From assembly GCF_029946505.1 (NCBI RefSeq), contig NZ_JARZHG010000024.1, positions 62,001 to 126,000 of the forward strand: 64,000 nt of DNA. Reading direction: 5' to 3'. This document shows, one piece after another, positions 8,470 to 17,471 of this stretch. Each line of letters begins with the position of its first letter. The first letter of the stretch is position 1. The translations under genes were made by a program, and so were the position numbers. The stretch is from Polyangium sp. y55x31. GTDB taxonomy: Bacteria > Myxococcota_A > Polyangia > Polyangiales > Polyangiaceae. The notes under the pieces were generated by a model that was not told the origin of the DNA, searched no databases, and saw nothing but the letters and a program-made list of their open reading frames with translations.

Positions 8470-8700
8470 ATCCCGCCCCACCCCTCGCCGGCGAGCCCCG
8501 CGCCCTGGTCCGACTCCGCCCGTTGCCTCGCCGTCGAAACCCCGCCCTGATCCGACTCCGCCCGTTGCCTCGCCGACGAGCCCCCCGCCCTGATCGGACT
8601 CCGCCCGTTGCCTCGCCGACGAGCCCCCCGCCCTGATCGGACTTGCTCCAGGCCTCGCCGACCAGGCCCGGCTGCTGGTCCGATCTCCTCGAGGGGCCTC
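8470..8700. repeat. Tandem repeat of about 42-43 bp in an intergenic gap
   Basis: The gap between the catalase-fold gene (8431) and the convergent peptidase stop (8752) contains about three and a half copies of a GC-rich unit. Anchor points for GACTCCGCCCGTTGCCTCGCC fall near 8512, 8554 and 8597, and a diverged fourth copy near 8640. The units include GACGAGCC and GCCCTGATC blocks and differ by a few bases. No gene is supported here; minus-strand reading frames across it are simple-repeat translations. Confidence 0.75.
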
Positions 8701-8751
8701 GTCGACCACGCCTTCAGGTGAACTTACGTTGTACTGTGATGTAGGCGTACG

Positions 8752-10989
8752 TCAGCCGGGAGGCGTCACGCCGAGCTGCCAGAACAGGAACGAATACACG
8801 TCCGTCGCCTCCTCGATCTTCTTCGAGATCGGCTTCCCGGCGCCGTGCCCGGCCTTGCCCTCGACGCGCAGCAGAATCGGTTTGTCCCCACCCGCCTCGG
8901 CCTGGAGCAGCGCCGCCATTTTGCGCGCGTGCAGCGGATCCACGCGGCTGTCGCCCTCGGCCGTCGCGAAGAGCACGGCGGGGTAGGGCGTCCCGGGCTT
9001 CACGTTGTGATAAGGCGAATACGCACGCAGCCATTCGAATTGCGTCGGATCCTCGGCCGAGCCGTATTCGGGGATCCAGAGCTTCGCAATCAGGAACTTG
9101 TGGTAGCGGATCATGTCGAGCAGCGGCACCGCGCACACGGCCGCGCGGAAGAGCTCCGGCCGCTGCGTGATCGCCGCGCCGACGAGCAAGCCTCCATTCG
9201 AGCCGCCCATCACCGCGAGGCGCTCCGAAGACGTCACCTTGTCCGCAATCAGCTTCTCGGCGACCGCATACAGATCGTCGAACACGTTCTGCTTCTCGCC
9301 CAGCATCCCCGCGCGGTGCCACGCCTCGCCGTATTCGCCGCCGCCGCGCAGGTTCGCCACCGCCACCACGCCGCCCTGCTCCAGCATCACGTACCGCGAG
9401 CCCGCGAACGCCGGCATCTGCGCGATGTTGAACCCGCCATACCCCGTGAGCACCGCCGGCGCCTTGCCGTCCCGGGCCACGCCCTTCTTGTGCACGAGGA
9501 AGTACGGCACCATCGTCCCGTCCTTCGAACGCGCCTTTTCCTGCGTCACCACGAACTCGGACGCGTCCACGGGCGGCTTGATCTCCGCCCACGTGCTCAC
9601 CTTCTCCGTCGCGAGATCAAAGCGGAGCACCGTGCTCGGCACCGCGAACGAGGTGAAGCCGAGGAACGCCTCGTGCCCGTCCCACTCGCCGCTCGCGCCG
9701 CCCGTCGTGCCGATCGTCGGCAGCGTGATCTCGCCCTTGGGCTCGCCCGTCGCCGAGAAGCGCTTCACCACCGAGTGCGCGTCGACGATGTACGTCGCGA
9801 AGATCTGCCCGCCGATCGACGTCACCGCCTGGAGCACGTCCTTCGTCGCCGGCAGGATCTTCTTCCAGTGCTCGCGCGCGGGCTTCTGCGGGTCGACGCG
9901 ATAAAGCTCGTACGTCGGAGCGCCGTCGTTCGTCCGGACGAGCAGGAAGTCGTCGTACACGTCGACGTCGTAGATCGCGTTCTCCTTCGGCACCGCGAGC
10001 GGTACGAACGTGGCCTTGGGCCCGGCCTTTCGATCGAGCAGGTGTGCCTCGATCCGGCTCCAGCCCATGTGCACGGTCGCCACGAGCCAGCGGCCATTCG
10101 GCGAGATCGTGACGCTCGGCGAGTCCGTCATCGCGCGGCCCGCGCCGAAGACGAGCGGATCCTTCTCCCAGGATCGACCGAGCTCGTGCAGGTAGACCTT
10201 GCGGTGATAATGCTCCTCGCCCGCAGGCACGTCGCCCTTCTGCGGGAAGCGCGTGTAGTAGAACGATTTGCCGTCGGGCAGCCACGCGACGGAGGCGTAG
10301 CGCGCGCGCGGGATCACCTCGGTCTCGGGCAGGTCTTTCCCGGTCTCCACATCCATCACGTAGAGCGTGCTTTGCTCGTCGCCGCCCGAGGAGAGCCCGT
10401 AGGCGAGCTTCTTGCCGTCCTGCGACGGCACCCAGAAATCGAGCGAGACGAGCCCGTCCAAGCCACGCGTGTTCGGGTCGACGAGCTTGCGATCCGCGCC
10501 GTCGACTCCATCACGCACGTAGAGCACCGGCTGATCCTCGGACGGCGCCTGGCGCGTCGAGAAATAACGGCCTTTGCCTTTCTTCGAGGCATACACGGCC
10601 GGCGTGCCGACGGACCCGATCCGGAGCAGCGACTCGATGCGGCGCGTGAGCGCGGCGCGGCCGGGGAGCGCGGCGAGGGCCTTTTCGGTGCGCTCGTTCT
10701 GCGCAGCTTGCCAGGCCTTCACCTCGTCGCTCTCGCCGTCTTCGAGCCAGCGGTAAGGGTCGTGGATCTCCTTGCCGTGCAGCGTCTCGACGATGTCCTC
10801 GCGCCGCGTGGGCACGGGGGGCTCTCGGCGAGCGGGCAGAGGCGCGGCGACGGCGCTCGCCGCGGGGGCGAGCGCGCCGGAGGGGTTCGGGTGTGAATCG
10901 GCGGGCGGAGGGGGGTTTGCAGAGCAGGCCATGGTCGCGAGCAGGGAGGGCAGGAGGAGGAGGGTCTTCGGGCGATGAACGGAGCGCAC
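8752..10989 (-). CDS. Prolyl oligopeptidase family serine peptidase, lipoprotein
   Basis: The 745-aa protein has a lipoprotein-type signal (lipobox near LLATMAC, residue 22) and a Pro/Ala linker. The peptidase S9A layout follows: an N-terminal DPYRWLEDGES motif, a seven-bladed propeller (about 120-470) and a C-terminal alpha/beta hydrolase. The catalytic triad is visible: Ser in GGSNGG, Asp in EGDSRVDP and His in KAGHGAGKP. LRGGGEYGEAWH is the family's other hallmark. It cleaves after proline in short peptides, here probably in the periplasm or on the outer membrane. The start is taken at 10989, giving the signal. The gene stands alone, divergent from the thioredoxin-fold gene at 11065. Confidence 0.95.
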   Translation of the reverse strand: MRSVHRPKTLLLLPSLLATMACSANPPPPADSHPNPSGALAPAASAVAAPLPARREPPVPTRREDIVETLHGKEIHDPYRWLEDGESDEVKAWQAAQNERTEKALAALPGRAALTRRIESLLRIGSVGTPAVYASKKGKGRYFSTRQAPSEDQPVLYVRDGVDGADRKLVDPNTRGLDGLVSLDFWVPSQDGKKLAYGLSSGGDEQSTLYVMDVETGKDLPETEVIPRARYASVAWLPDGKSFYYTRFPQKGDVPAGEEHYHRKVYLHELGRSWEKDPLVFGAGRAMTDSPSVTISPNGRWLVATVHMGWSRIEAHLLDRKAGPKATFVPLAVPKENAIYDVDVYDDFLLVRTNDGAPTYELYRVDPQKPAREHWKKILPATKDVLQAVTSIGGQIFATYIVDAHSVVKRFSATGEPKGEITLPTIGTTGGASGEWDGHEAFLGFTSFAVPSTVLRFDLATEKVSTWAEIKPPVDASEFVVTQEKARSKDGTMVPYFLVHKKGVARDGKAPAVLTGYGGFNIAQMPAFAGSRYVMLEQGGVVAVANLRGGGEYGEAWHRAGMLGEKQNVFDDLYAVAEKLIADKVTSSERLAVMGGSNGGLLVGAAITQRPELFRAAVCAVPLLDMIRYHKFLIAKLWIPEYGSAEDPTQFEWLRAYSPYHNVKPGTPYPAVLFATAEGDSRVDPLHARKMAALLQAEAGGDKPILLRVEGKAGHGAGKPISKKIEEATDVYSFLFWQLGVTPPG

Positions 10990-11064
10990 GGCGCACCGAG
11001 CTTTACCCGCGCGCGCGCCCTCGGCACTTCAATTCTGCCCCGGGATCACGTAACCAGGAGGACC

Positions 11065-11763
11065 ATGAATCGAACCCTCGACGTCGCGACCTCGCTCGCC
11101 GCCACCCTGGCGCGCCTCGCCGGAGGTTTACGTTCCGGACACCTCGGCGAGCGCCCCGACAAGCTGCTCGAACTCTACGAGTTCGAAGGTTGTCCGTACT
11201 GCCGCAAGGTGCGCGAAGCCCTCACCATCCTCGACCTCGAGGCGATGATCTACCCGTGCCCGCGCGGCGGCAGCCGCTTCCGCACGATCGTGAAGGAGCG
11301 CGGCGGCAAGCACCTGTTCCCCTACCTCGTCGACCCGAACTCGGGCGCCGCGATGTACGAGTCGGACGACATCGTGGCCTATCTTTTCCGCGTCTACGGC
11401 GACGGAGAGGTGCCGATCTCCCTGCGCCTCGGCCCGCTGACGAACGCGTCGGCGATGATGGCGTCGGCCTTCCGCCCGGGGTTCGGCGCATTCGCGCGCC
11501 CCTCGCGCGCGCCCGAAAAGCCGCTCGAGCTCTGGAGCTTCGAGGCCTCGCCGTTCTGCCGCATCGTGCGCGAGGCGCTGTCCTGCCTGGAGATCCCGTA
11601 CCGGCTGCACAACGTGGCGAAGGCCAGCCCGAGCCGGCAGGCGTTCATCGCGCGGAGCGGCAAGATGCAGGTGCCCTTCCTGCACGATCCGAACACGGGC
11701 GTGGACATGTTCGAGTCGGCCGACATCGTGGACTACCTGCGGAGGACGTACGAAATCCGCTGA
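11065..11763 (+). CDS. Double glutathione S-transferase N-terminal (glutaredoxin-like) protein
   Basis: The 232 residues hold two tandem thioredoxin-fold domains of the GST-N type. Domain 1 (about 36-117) has YEFEGCPYCRKVREAL with a complete CPYC redox pair; domain 2 (about 149-230) has SFEASPFCRIVREAL, where the first Cys is Ser. Both end with the matching LVDPNSGAAMYESDDIVAYL and LHDPNTGVDMFESADIVDYL helices, so this is an internal duplication without the all-alpha GST C-terminal domain. It is likely a glutathione- or thiol-linked redox protein of the cytoplasm or inner membrane. A clear AGGAGG sits at 11056-11061, four bases before ATG 11065, and fixes the start. Confidence 0.85.
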   Translation: MNRTLDVATSLAATLARLAGGLRSGHLGERPDKLLELYEFEGCPYCRKVREALTILDLEAMIYPCPRGGSRFRTIVKERGGKHLFPYLVDPNSGAAMYESDDIVAYLFRVYGDGEVPISLRLGPLTNASAMMASAFRPGFGAFARPSRAPEKPLELWSFEASPFCRIVREALSCLEIPYRLHNVAKASPSRQAFIARSGKMQVPFLHDPNTGVDMFESADIVDYLRRTYEIR

Positions 11764-11824
11764 CGAGCCCGACAAGCCGCGCGCCGCGGAGCCCCCGATC
11801 GGGCCGAAATCGACGCTCTACCTC

Positions 11825-13312
11825 GTGGTCTCGTACCGGCACCCGGACGGGCTCGTGGGCGCGTTCGACCTCGAGGAGTACGAGAAGAAGCTCCTCGCGC
11901 GCGGCGACTTCAAGCCGAAGAAGATCGACGATCCGGCGCTGCTCCCGCACCTCAACATCCACGTGCGCGACGGGCGGCTCCTGCGCGCCTACGAGCCCAC
12001 GGGCAAGCTCGCGAACCTCTTCGATCCACGCGCGACGTGGATCTTCGAGCGCGCGCCGAAGAAGGCGAAGCCCGAGGCCGAGGCGGGCAAAGGCGAGGCG
12101 GACAAACCCGAGAAACCCGACAACACGCCCGCGTCGAAGGAGGCCCGCAAGGACAAGAACGGCGGGATGCCGTGCAAGATCACGACGCCGCCGCGGCTCT
12201 TCGTGATCGAGACGGGGTACGTGTTCGTCGTGGTCGGCATCAAGCCGACGGCGCACACGTTGACGGCGTTCCAGGACCTCTACGCGGCCGTCGTGCGTCG
12301 CGGCATGACGCACCTCCTGCCGGAGAGCATGCCGCGCAAGAAGGCGGGCAAGGAGGGCGAGATGAAGGCGCACCCGTTCGTCGCGATGGGCGAGGAGGCC
12401 CATCTGGAAGACACGACGATCCGGCACTGGCTCAAGCTCTTCATCCCCGACGTGATGCTCGACGCGCCGATCGGGAGCTGGCCGAACCCGATGAGCGTGA
12501 ACGTGCTCTACACGGAAGGCTTGCCCGACGCGGCGGCGCGGCATCGCCTCCGGCTCGCGCACGGGAGTGATCAGCCGATCGACCCGTCCGCAGCCGATTG
12601 CCGCATCGAGGGGCACCCCGCGATGTGGGAGCCCTCCGCGCGCGAGCTTTGCGTGTTCTCGCCCGTCGGCGTGACCTGGATGATCTGGCCGATCGACGCG
12701 AAGGGCCTGCTCTCGCAGTTCGAGTCCACGATGCTCGAGCGTTACCTCTACAAGTGGGTGCTCATCGAGCACGAGCGGCTCTTCTTGCTGGAGCTGTCCT
12801 CGTCGTGCGCGAGCATGTCGAACCGCCCCGACGGCCGTATCTTCGGGCGCCTACGCCTCGCGCTGCTCCAGTACACGGCGAAGTTCAGCTTCGGCCACAT
12901 CAGCTCGGAGGAGCGGCACGATCGCTTCTATTGCGGCCTGCGGAGCGCGCTCGACATCGGCGGGCTCTTCGAAGAGGTGAAGGGCGAGATCACCGAGATC
13001 GACGAGTACCTTTCGGACAAACGCGCCGATCTCTTGAACCAGGTGCTCGCGTTCTTGACCCTCGTCCTCACGCCGGTCGGGCTCGTGATCGGGATCTTCG
13101 AGCGCGAGACGCTGCCCTCGTTCGATTTCGCCTGGAACGACCTCGTCGGGGCGAACGCGTGGGCGACGTGGAGCAAGCTCGTCTTCCACGTCCCGTTGTG
13201 GCTGACCGTGCTCTCGGCCGTCGTCGGGTTCGTCCTGTTCACGCGCCTGCTCGGCATGAACACGGTGCGCGGGCTCGTGCGGCGGATCAAGGATCCGGGC
13301 GCCGACGAGTAG
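11825..13312 (+). CDS. Hypothetical protein with two C-terminal membrane spans
   Basis: The reading frame is 495 aa from GTG 11825; it stays open upstream to near 11764 without a good start, so a non-standard start is possible. Residues 75-120 are Lys/Glu/Ala/Pro-rich. The middle is soluble, with conserved-looking stretches (IDAKGLLSQFESTMLERYLYKW near 300). The C terminus has two hydrophobic helices (about 405-425, VLAFLTLVLTPVGLVIGIF, and 455-478). A coil-like segment (EEVKGEITEIDEYLSDKRADL) precedes the first helix, as in membrane-anchored stalk or CorA-like arrangements, but no CorA GMN motif is present. It follows the double thioredoxin-fold gene by 61 bases, so they are probably co-transcribed. 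Confidence 0.75.
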   Translation: MVSYRHPDGLVGAFDLEEYEKKLLARGDFKPKKIDDPALLPHLNIHVRDGRLLRAYEPTGKLANLFDPRATWIFERAPKKAKPEAEAGKGEADKPEKPDNTPASKEARKDKNGGMPCKITTPPRLFVIETGYVFVVVGIKPTAHTLTAFQDLYAAVVRRGMTHLLPESMPRKKAGKEGEMKAHPFVAMGEEAHLEDTTIRHWLKLFIPDVMLDAPIGSWPNPMSVNVLYTEGLPDAAARHRLRLAHGSDQPIDPSAADCRIEGHPAMWEPSARELCVFSPVGVTWMIWPIDAKGLLSQFESTMLERYLYKWVLIEHERLFLLELSSSCASMSNRPDGRIFGRLRLALLQYTAKFSFGHISSEERHDRFYCGLRSALDIGGLFEEVKGEITEIDEYLSDKRADLLNQVLAFLTLVLTPVGLVIGIFERETLPSFDFAWNDLVGANAWATWSKLVFHVPLWLTVLSAVVGFVLFTRLLGMNTVRGLVRRIKDPGADE

Positions 13313-13319
13313 CCGCTCG

Positions 13320-13994
13320 TCAGCGCGAATGCAGGGCCGCGAAGAAGCCTTCGAGCTTGGCCGGGTCGAGCTTGCCGTCCGTGCGTACGCCGTTGCAGAG
13401 GTCGACGCCGAAAGGCCGCACGGTGCGGATCGCGGTGGCGAGGTTGTCCGAACGGAGCCCGCCCGCGAGGTAGACCGGAAGCCGTACGCGCTCGCAGAGC
13501 CGCGCGCTGATCTGCCAGTCGTGCGTGCGCCCCGTCCCGCCGAGCTCCTTCACGGGCAGGTTGGGGTTGCCCGAGTCGAGCAGCACCGCGTCGACCTTGC
13601 CTTCGAGGCCGATCGCCTCCTCGATCGCCTCCTCGCCCATCACGTGGATGACCTGCACGATCCCGATGCCGGGCATCGCGGCGCGGAGCTCCTCGTACGT
13701 GCCGGACTCCAGCCGATCGAGGATCTGCACGACGCTCGTGCGGCAGCGCTTCTGCTGCTCGATGATGGCGCCGGCGTCCTGGTGGCTCGTGAGGAGGAAG
13801 GTGGCGACGCCGGGCGGGACGCGGGTCGCAATGGCCGTGATCTGCTCCTCGGTGATCGCGCCCGGTCCACTCGGGACCGGACCCACGAGGCCGAGGGCGG
13901 AGGCGCCCGCGTGAATGGCCATCCACGCCTCTTCCTCCGAGGCGATGCAGCAGATTTTTACGCGCGTCAGCAAGGGCAAGGGCAGGGAACGCAT
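13320..13994 (-). CDS. trpF: Phosphoribosylanthranilate isomerase
   Basis: The 224-aa protein matches TrpF, the single-domain TIM barrel that converts N-(5-phosphoribosyl)anthranilate to CdRP in tryptophan synthesis. Visible motifs are VKICC near the N terminus (usual VKICG, with the catalytic Cys), GLVGPVPSGPG, VVQILD, DAVLLDSG (catalytic Asp near residue 130), YLAGGLRSDN and GVDLCNGVR at the phosphate site. The family norm is about 200-210 aa; the extra residues are at the N terminus. No other trp genes are near, so it is an orphan. It converges on the membrane protein gene with a gap of only seven bases. Confidence 0.85.
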   Translation of the reverse strand: MRSLPLPLLTRVKICCIASEEEAWMAIHAGASALGLVGPVPSGPGAITEEQITAIATRVPPGVATFLLTSHQDAGAIIEQQKRCRTSVVQILDRLESGTYEELRAAMPGIGIVQVIHVMGEEAIEEAIGLEGKVDAVLLDSGNPNLPVKELGGTGRTHDWQISARLCERVRLPVYLAGGLRSDNLATAIRTVRPFGVDLCNGVRTDGKLDPAKLEGFFAALHSR

Positions 13995-14241
13995 CGCGAC
14001 ATTGCGGGCCTTCCTTGCCCGCCGGCTCACCTCTACGCGGAAGCTCCGCCGGTGTGAAGTTTTTTTCGATCGCCGCCCACGCTCCCACGATTGCGTCGGC
14101 GCCGCGACGAGGGGGCTCGAGCGTGGATCCTTTTTCCACCTGGGGCTTGGTCGATCCACCCGATTGGGATGGCAATTCGAGATGATTGGACGACAAAAGG
14201 CCTCGGGCGCGCCCGGCACGCCGCGTGCTGGAGAGGCTGGC

Positions 14242-15189
14242 ATGAACGCTCGCCCCACCCAATTTCGTGTTCTCGCCTTCGCCGCTGCCCTCGTTGCCAC
14301 GCCCGTGTTTGCGGGCTGTATGGCCGAAGCTCCTCCCGAGGAGCTCGCCGGCGAGGCCGACGGCGTCGAATCCCCCGAACCGACCGATACCACGGACGAG
14401 GCCGTGGCCGGCAGCACCGTCTCGCAGGCCGCCGCGTCGAGCTGCTCGACGTCGAGCGTGAAGGGGCTTTCGCTCCAGATCATTGCCGAGGCGCGTTGCC
14501 TGAACCCCGACGCTTACGTGCCGATCACGAAGACCTCGAACGTGACGTTTGGCAGCGCGACGTTCGCGTACCTGGAGAAGCCCGCGGCCGACCGGCTCGT
14601 GGCGGCGCTCAAGGACAACCCGGGCAAGTCGATGACGATCAATTCGGCGCTCCGGACCGTTGCGCAGCAATACATGCTGTACAACTGGTACCAGAATGGC
14701 CGCTGCAGCATCAGCCTCGCCGCGAAGCCCGGGAACAGCAATCACGAGACGGGCCTCGCGCTCGACGTGAGCGAGTACAGCTCGTGGAAGACCATTCTGA
14801 CGAACAAGGGCTTCAAGTGGCTCGGTTCGAGCGACGCGGTGCATTTCGATTACGCGGGCTCGGGCGCGGTGAGCTACAAGGGCCTCGACGTGAAGGCGTT
14901 CCAGCGCCTGTGGAATCGCAACAACCCGGGCGATACGATCTCGGTCGACGGCGCGTGGGGCCCGCAGACGGAGGCGCGCATGAAGAAGTCGCCCGCGGGC
15001 GGCTTCGCGAAGGGCGCGACGTGCGGCTCGGCGATCATGTACGACGATCACGAGGGCGAGGTCGGCGGCGCGGACGAGTCGTTCTCGCGTGACCCGAACG
15101 ACGCGGACTTCTTCGTGCCGCTGCCGATCGACGCGGTCGAGGCGCAGCCGGAGCTCGAGCACGAGGCCTGCACGGACCACGCGCACTGA
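14242..15189 (+). CDS. VanY-type D,D-carboxypeptidase with peptidoglycan-binding domain, lipoprotein
   Basis: The 315-aa protein has a lipoprotein signal (about residues 1-25, lipobox VFAGC) and an acidic linker. An M15B peptidase domain (about 75-210) follows, with SNHETGLALDVS carrying the first zinc His and Asp and AVHFDY carrying the last His. A PG_binding_1 repeat follows (about 212-250: DVKAFQRLWN, DGAWGPQT). It should trim D-Ala or cross-links in the periplasmic cell wall. The C-terminal 60 residues are acidic and of unknown use. The start ATG 14242 follows GAGAGG at 14231-14236. The frame is open further upstream, but that stretch is antisense to trpF and intergenic. A strong bidirectional terminator follows. 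Confidence 0.9.
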   Translation: MNARPTQFRVLAFAAALVATPVFAGCMAEAPPEELAGEADGVESPEPTDTTDEAVAGSTVSQAAASSCSTSSVKGLSLQIIAEARCLNPDAYVPITKTSNVTFGSATFAYLEKPAADRLVAALKDNPGKSMTINSALRTVAQQYMLYNWYQNGRCSISLAAKPGNSNHETGLALDVSEYSSWKTILTNKGFKWLGSSDAVHFDYAGSGAVSYKGLDVKAFQRLWNRNNPGDTISVDGAWGPQTEARMKKSPAGGFAKGATCGSAIMYDDHEGEVGGADESFSRDPNDADFFVPLPIDAVEAQPELEHEACTDHAH

Positions 15190-15210
15190 TCCGCGGGGAG
15201 GGCGAGACAT

Positions 15211-15247
15211 GAAAAAAGGGCGCGGGACGAACCCCGCGCCCTTTTTC
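15211..15247. terminator. Bidirectional intrinsic terminator between convergent genes
   Basis: GAAAAA(A)GGGCGCGGG at 15211-15226 pairs with CCCGCGCCCTTTTTC at 15233-15247 around a short ACGAAC loop. The A tract on one side and T tract on the other make it a good intrinsic terminator on both strands, between the VanY-type gene (+) and the Cys/Pro-rich lipoprotein gene (-). Confidence 0.9.
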
Positions 15248-15258
15248 ATTTCAATGGT

Positions 15259-15936
15259 TCAGCGGGGGCGCTGGCGCGTCGGATCCCGTCGCTGCGGCAC
15301 GAACGGAGGCGGAGGCGCGGGCGGGAACTGGCCCTGCTGTCCGACGTCGTCCCAACCGGGGATGGGGGGGGCGCCGCCGGGCGGATTGTCGAGAGGGCAA
15401 TCGTCGGGCGGCGGAGGCGGCCCTTGCACCGGCCCCTGCTGCGGCGGTCCCTGCACCGGCCCCTGCTGCGGCGGCCCCTGCACCGGCCCCTGCTGCGGCG
15501 GCCCCGGAGGCGGAGGCGGCGGCTGGAACGGCGGCTGGAATGGCGGAGGCGGCGGCGGCACCGCGACCGGCTCGCAGATCTCGATGCAAGCCACGGCGTA
15601 CGTCGAGCGACTACAATCGAGACAACGCTGCCCGCCCCAGCAGGACAGGTCGGGAATGCATTGCGTATCCGCCAGGCAATAGCCCAGGCACGATGCGTCG
15701 TTCCCCGGCGCGCAGCCGTCCCCCGGAAACACGCAGGTGCCCGCGCAGGTCTGGTTGAACGCGCATCGCGTCAGCGGAAGAGCGGACTCCGCCACGTTCG
15801 TCTCGGTCGTCTCGCCCACCTCCGCGCCCGAGCTGCGCAGCGCGCCTTCGCCGAGCGGATCGTCAGCACCGCAGCCGGCGCTCATCGCCGCCAAGCCACC
15901 GAAGATCACCCGGATGACATTCCAATGCTTCTTCAA
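15259..15936 (-). CDS. Cys-rich lipoprotein with Pro/Gln repeat tail
   Basis: About 225 aa. I choose TTG at 15936 because a perfect GGAGGT lies six bases before it and the product then starts with a classic lysine-rich signal (two Lys, His, hydrophobic run) and a lipobox MSAGC; a GTG at 15966 has no ribosome site. Residues 50-125 hold about twelve cysteines (CAFNQTCAGTCVFPGDGC, CLGYCLADTQC, CWGGQRCLDC), a disulfide-rich surface domain. The rest is proline-rich, with three copies of PPQQGPVQG. It is probably displayed on the outer membrane; the function is unknown. It converges on the VanY-type gene across a strong terminator. Confidence 0.7.
   Translation of the reverse strand: MKKHWNVIRVIFGGLAAMSAGCGADDPLGEGALRSSGAEVGETTETNVAESALPLTRCAFNQTCAGTCVFPGDGCAPGNDASCLGYCLADTQCIPDLSCWGGQRCLDCSRSTYAVACIEICEPVAVPPPPPPFQPPFQPPPPPPGPPQQGPVQGPPQQGPVQGPPQQGPVQGPPPPPDDCPLDNPPGGAPPIPGWDDVGQQGQFPPAPPPPFVPQRRDPTRQRPR
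15420..15503. repeat. 27-bp coding tandem repeat (PPQQGPVQG x3)
   Basis: Three nearly identical 27-bp units lie inside the Cys-rich lipoprotein gene and encode PPQQGPVQG on the minus strand. The near identity of the copies points to recent slippage or unequal exchange. Confidence 0.8.
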
Positions 15937-16229
15937 GATGGACCTCCCCCCAAACCCCTGCTTCACGGCGGACGGCGCCCGCCCCGACGGCGCACACCTT
16001 CACCCCCGGTGCCAGCACCGTCCGCCGCGTCGCGGTTCTCTTCCCCAACCGCGGACGCCTACGCCTACCGGCGACGCCTCGGTGAGGAACGATGGGACCA
16101 GTGTAGCTGGAGGTGGGATAGGAGCAAGGCGAGGAGAGGGCAGGTGCGAGGGAGGAGGCGATTCGGGGGAGGCATCATTTCCGCGAACGGACCGTTGCGC
16201 GATGAACGGCGCACGACCGTCCATGGATT

Positions 16230-17468
16230 ATGCTCGTGCGTATGCCTTCGTTCGTGCCGCGACCCCGCGGCCCTCTCCCGTTCCTGACGCTCTGCGCCTC
16301 GGCGATCGCTCTGTCCTCGGCGCTCGTCGCAGGCTGCCAGCGCGAGTCTCGGCCGACCTACGCCCAGACGCAGCCCCCGCCGGCACAATATCCGCCGCAG
16401 CAGGGGTACCCGCAGCAGGGGTACCCGCAGCAGGGCTATCCCCAGCAAGGTTATCCGCAGCAAGGTTATCCGCAGCAGGGGTACCCGCAGCAGGGGTACC
16501 CGCAGCAGCCGCAGCAGCCGCAGCAGACGACCCCGCAGCAGCCCACGAGCCCATTCCCCGGTTTTCCCTGGCCGTTCCCCACGACGGGGACGCCGACGAC
16601 CGGCACGACGACGGGGACGCCGACGACCGGAGGGCTGCCGACCACGCCGCTGAACGATCCGATCAACAACGTCGACCTCAACTTCCTGCGCAGCCAGGCC
16701 GGCGTCGTGATGGGCGAGCTCATCGCCGCGCTGCCCGCGAACAAGCAGGCCATCGTGCGCGACATCCCGTTCGTCGCCGATCCCACGCCCGGCGAGGTGA
16801 ACGCGTTCGCCGCGTGTGACGATCAGGGCCTGCCGCTCATGGCCATCACCGACGGCCTGCTCGAGATCGAGGCGTACATCGCGCAGTACAAGGCGAACGA
16901 CGAGATCTTCGGCACGCGCAAGCTCGACGAGTACCTCCGGCTGCTCGCGCAGAAGGGCGCGATGGTGAAGCCGCCCGTGGGCTTCGTCGATCCGATGCAG
17001 CAGATCGACGGGCGCAAGATCCAGCGCCAGCACCAGCTCTTCGACGAGCAGGTCGGCTTCGTGCTCGGACACGAGCTCGGGCATCATCACCTCGGCCACC
17101 TCGGTTGCACGGCGAACCAGGGCGGCAGCCGCGGCGTGAACCCCGCCGATCTCGGCAGGCTGCTCTCGCGCACGCTGCCCGTGTTCAACCAGCCGAACGA
17201 GATCGCCGCCGACGTGGCCGGGACGAACAACGTGCTCTCCGCGGGCGCGCGTCGCAACGGCGGCTACCGGCTCACCGAGGGCGGCGCGGTGCTGACGCTG
17301 AACTTCTTTGCGAACCTCGATCAGCTCACGCCGGCGACGATCGTCTTCAACTTCGAGCGCACGCACCCGCACCCGCTGGTGCGCCTGCCGATCGTGCAGC
17401 AGACCGCGAACTCGTGGCGCATGACCGGCGGCGCGCCGAATCCGTTCGGCGGCCTCTTCGGTCAGTGA
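16230..17468 (+). CDS. M48-like zinc metallopeptidase, lipoprotein with PQQGY repeats
   Basis: The 412-aa protein has a signal peptide with lipobox (LVAGC, about residue 36) and a repeated QQGYP region (about 55-95). A Thr/Gly/Pro linker follows, and then a peptidase domain (about 140-400). The zinc site [10 protein letters not shown] (HExxH, about 271) and the downstream Glu ligand in NEIAAD (about 325) identify a gluzincin of the M48 type; [11 protein letters not shown] near the end matches the family's C-terminal region. It is probably a periplasmic or outer-membrane-anchored protease or chaperone. The start could also be ATG 16242; neither has a clear ribosome site. Only three bases separate it from the convergent subtilase stop. 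Confidence 0.82.
   Translation: MLVRMPSFVPRPRGPLPFLTLCASAIALSSALVAGCQRESRPTYAQTQPPPAQYPPQQGYPQQGYPQQGYPQQGYPQQGYPQQGYPQQGYPQQPQQPQQTTPQQPTSPFPGFPWPFPTTGTPTTGTTTGTPTTGGLPTTPLNDPINNVDLNFLRSQAGVVMGELIAALPANKQAIVRDIPFVADPTPGEVNAFAACDDQGLPLMAITDGLLEIEAYIAQYKANDEIFGTRKLDEYLRLLAQKGAMVKPPVGFVDPMQQIDGRKIQRQHQLFDEQVGFVLGHELGHHHLGHLGCTANQGGSRGVNPADLGRLLSRTLPVFNQPNEIAADVAGTNNVLSAGARRNGGYRLTEGGAVLTLNFFANLDQLTPATIVFNFERTHPHPLVRLPIVQQTANSWRMTGGAPNPFGGLFGQ
16395..16526. repeat. 15-bp coding tandem repeat (PQQGY x7)
   Basis: Seven 15-bp units of the type CCGCAGCAGGGGTAC followed by three PQQ-type half units lie in the M48-like lipoprotein gene. They encode PQQGY repeats like those of low-complexity, self-associating proteins. 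Confidence 0.85.
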
Positions 17469-17471
17469 GAG

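Noticed and set aside
8101-8709. A minus-strand frame with GEATGGVG-type repeats over the tandem array
   Set aside because: The repeats are a translation of the DNA tandem repeat, and most of the frame is antisense to the catalase-fold gene.
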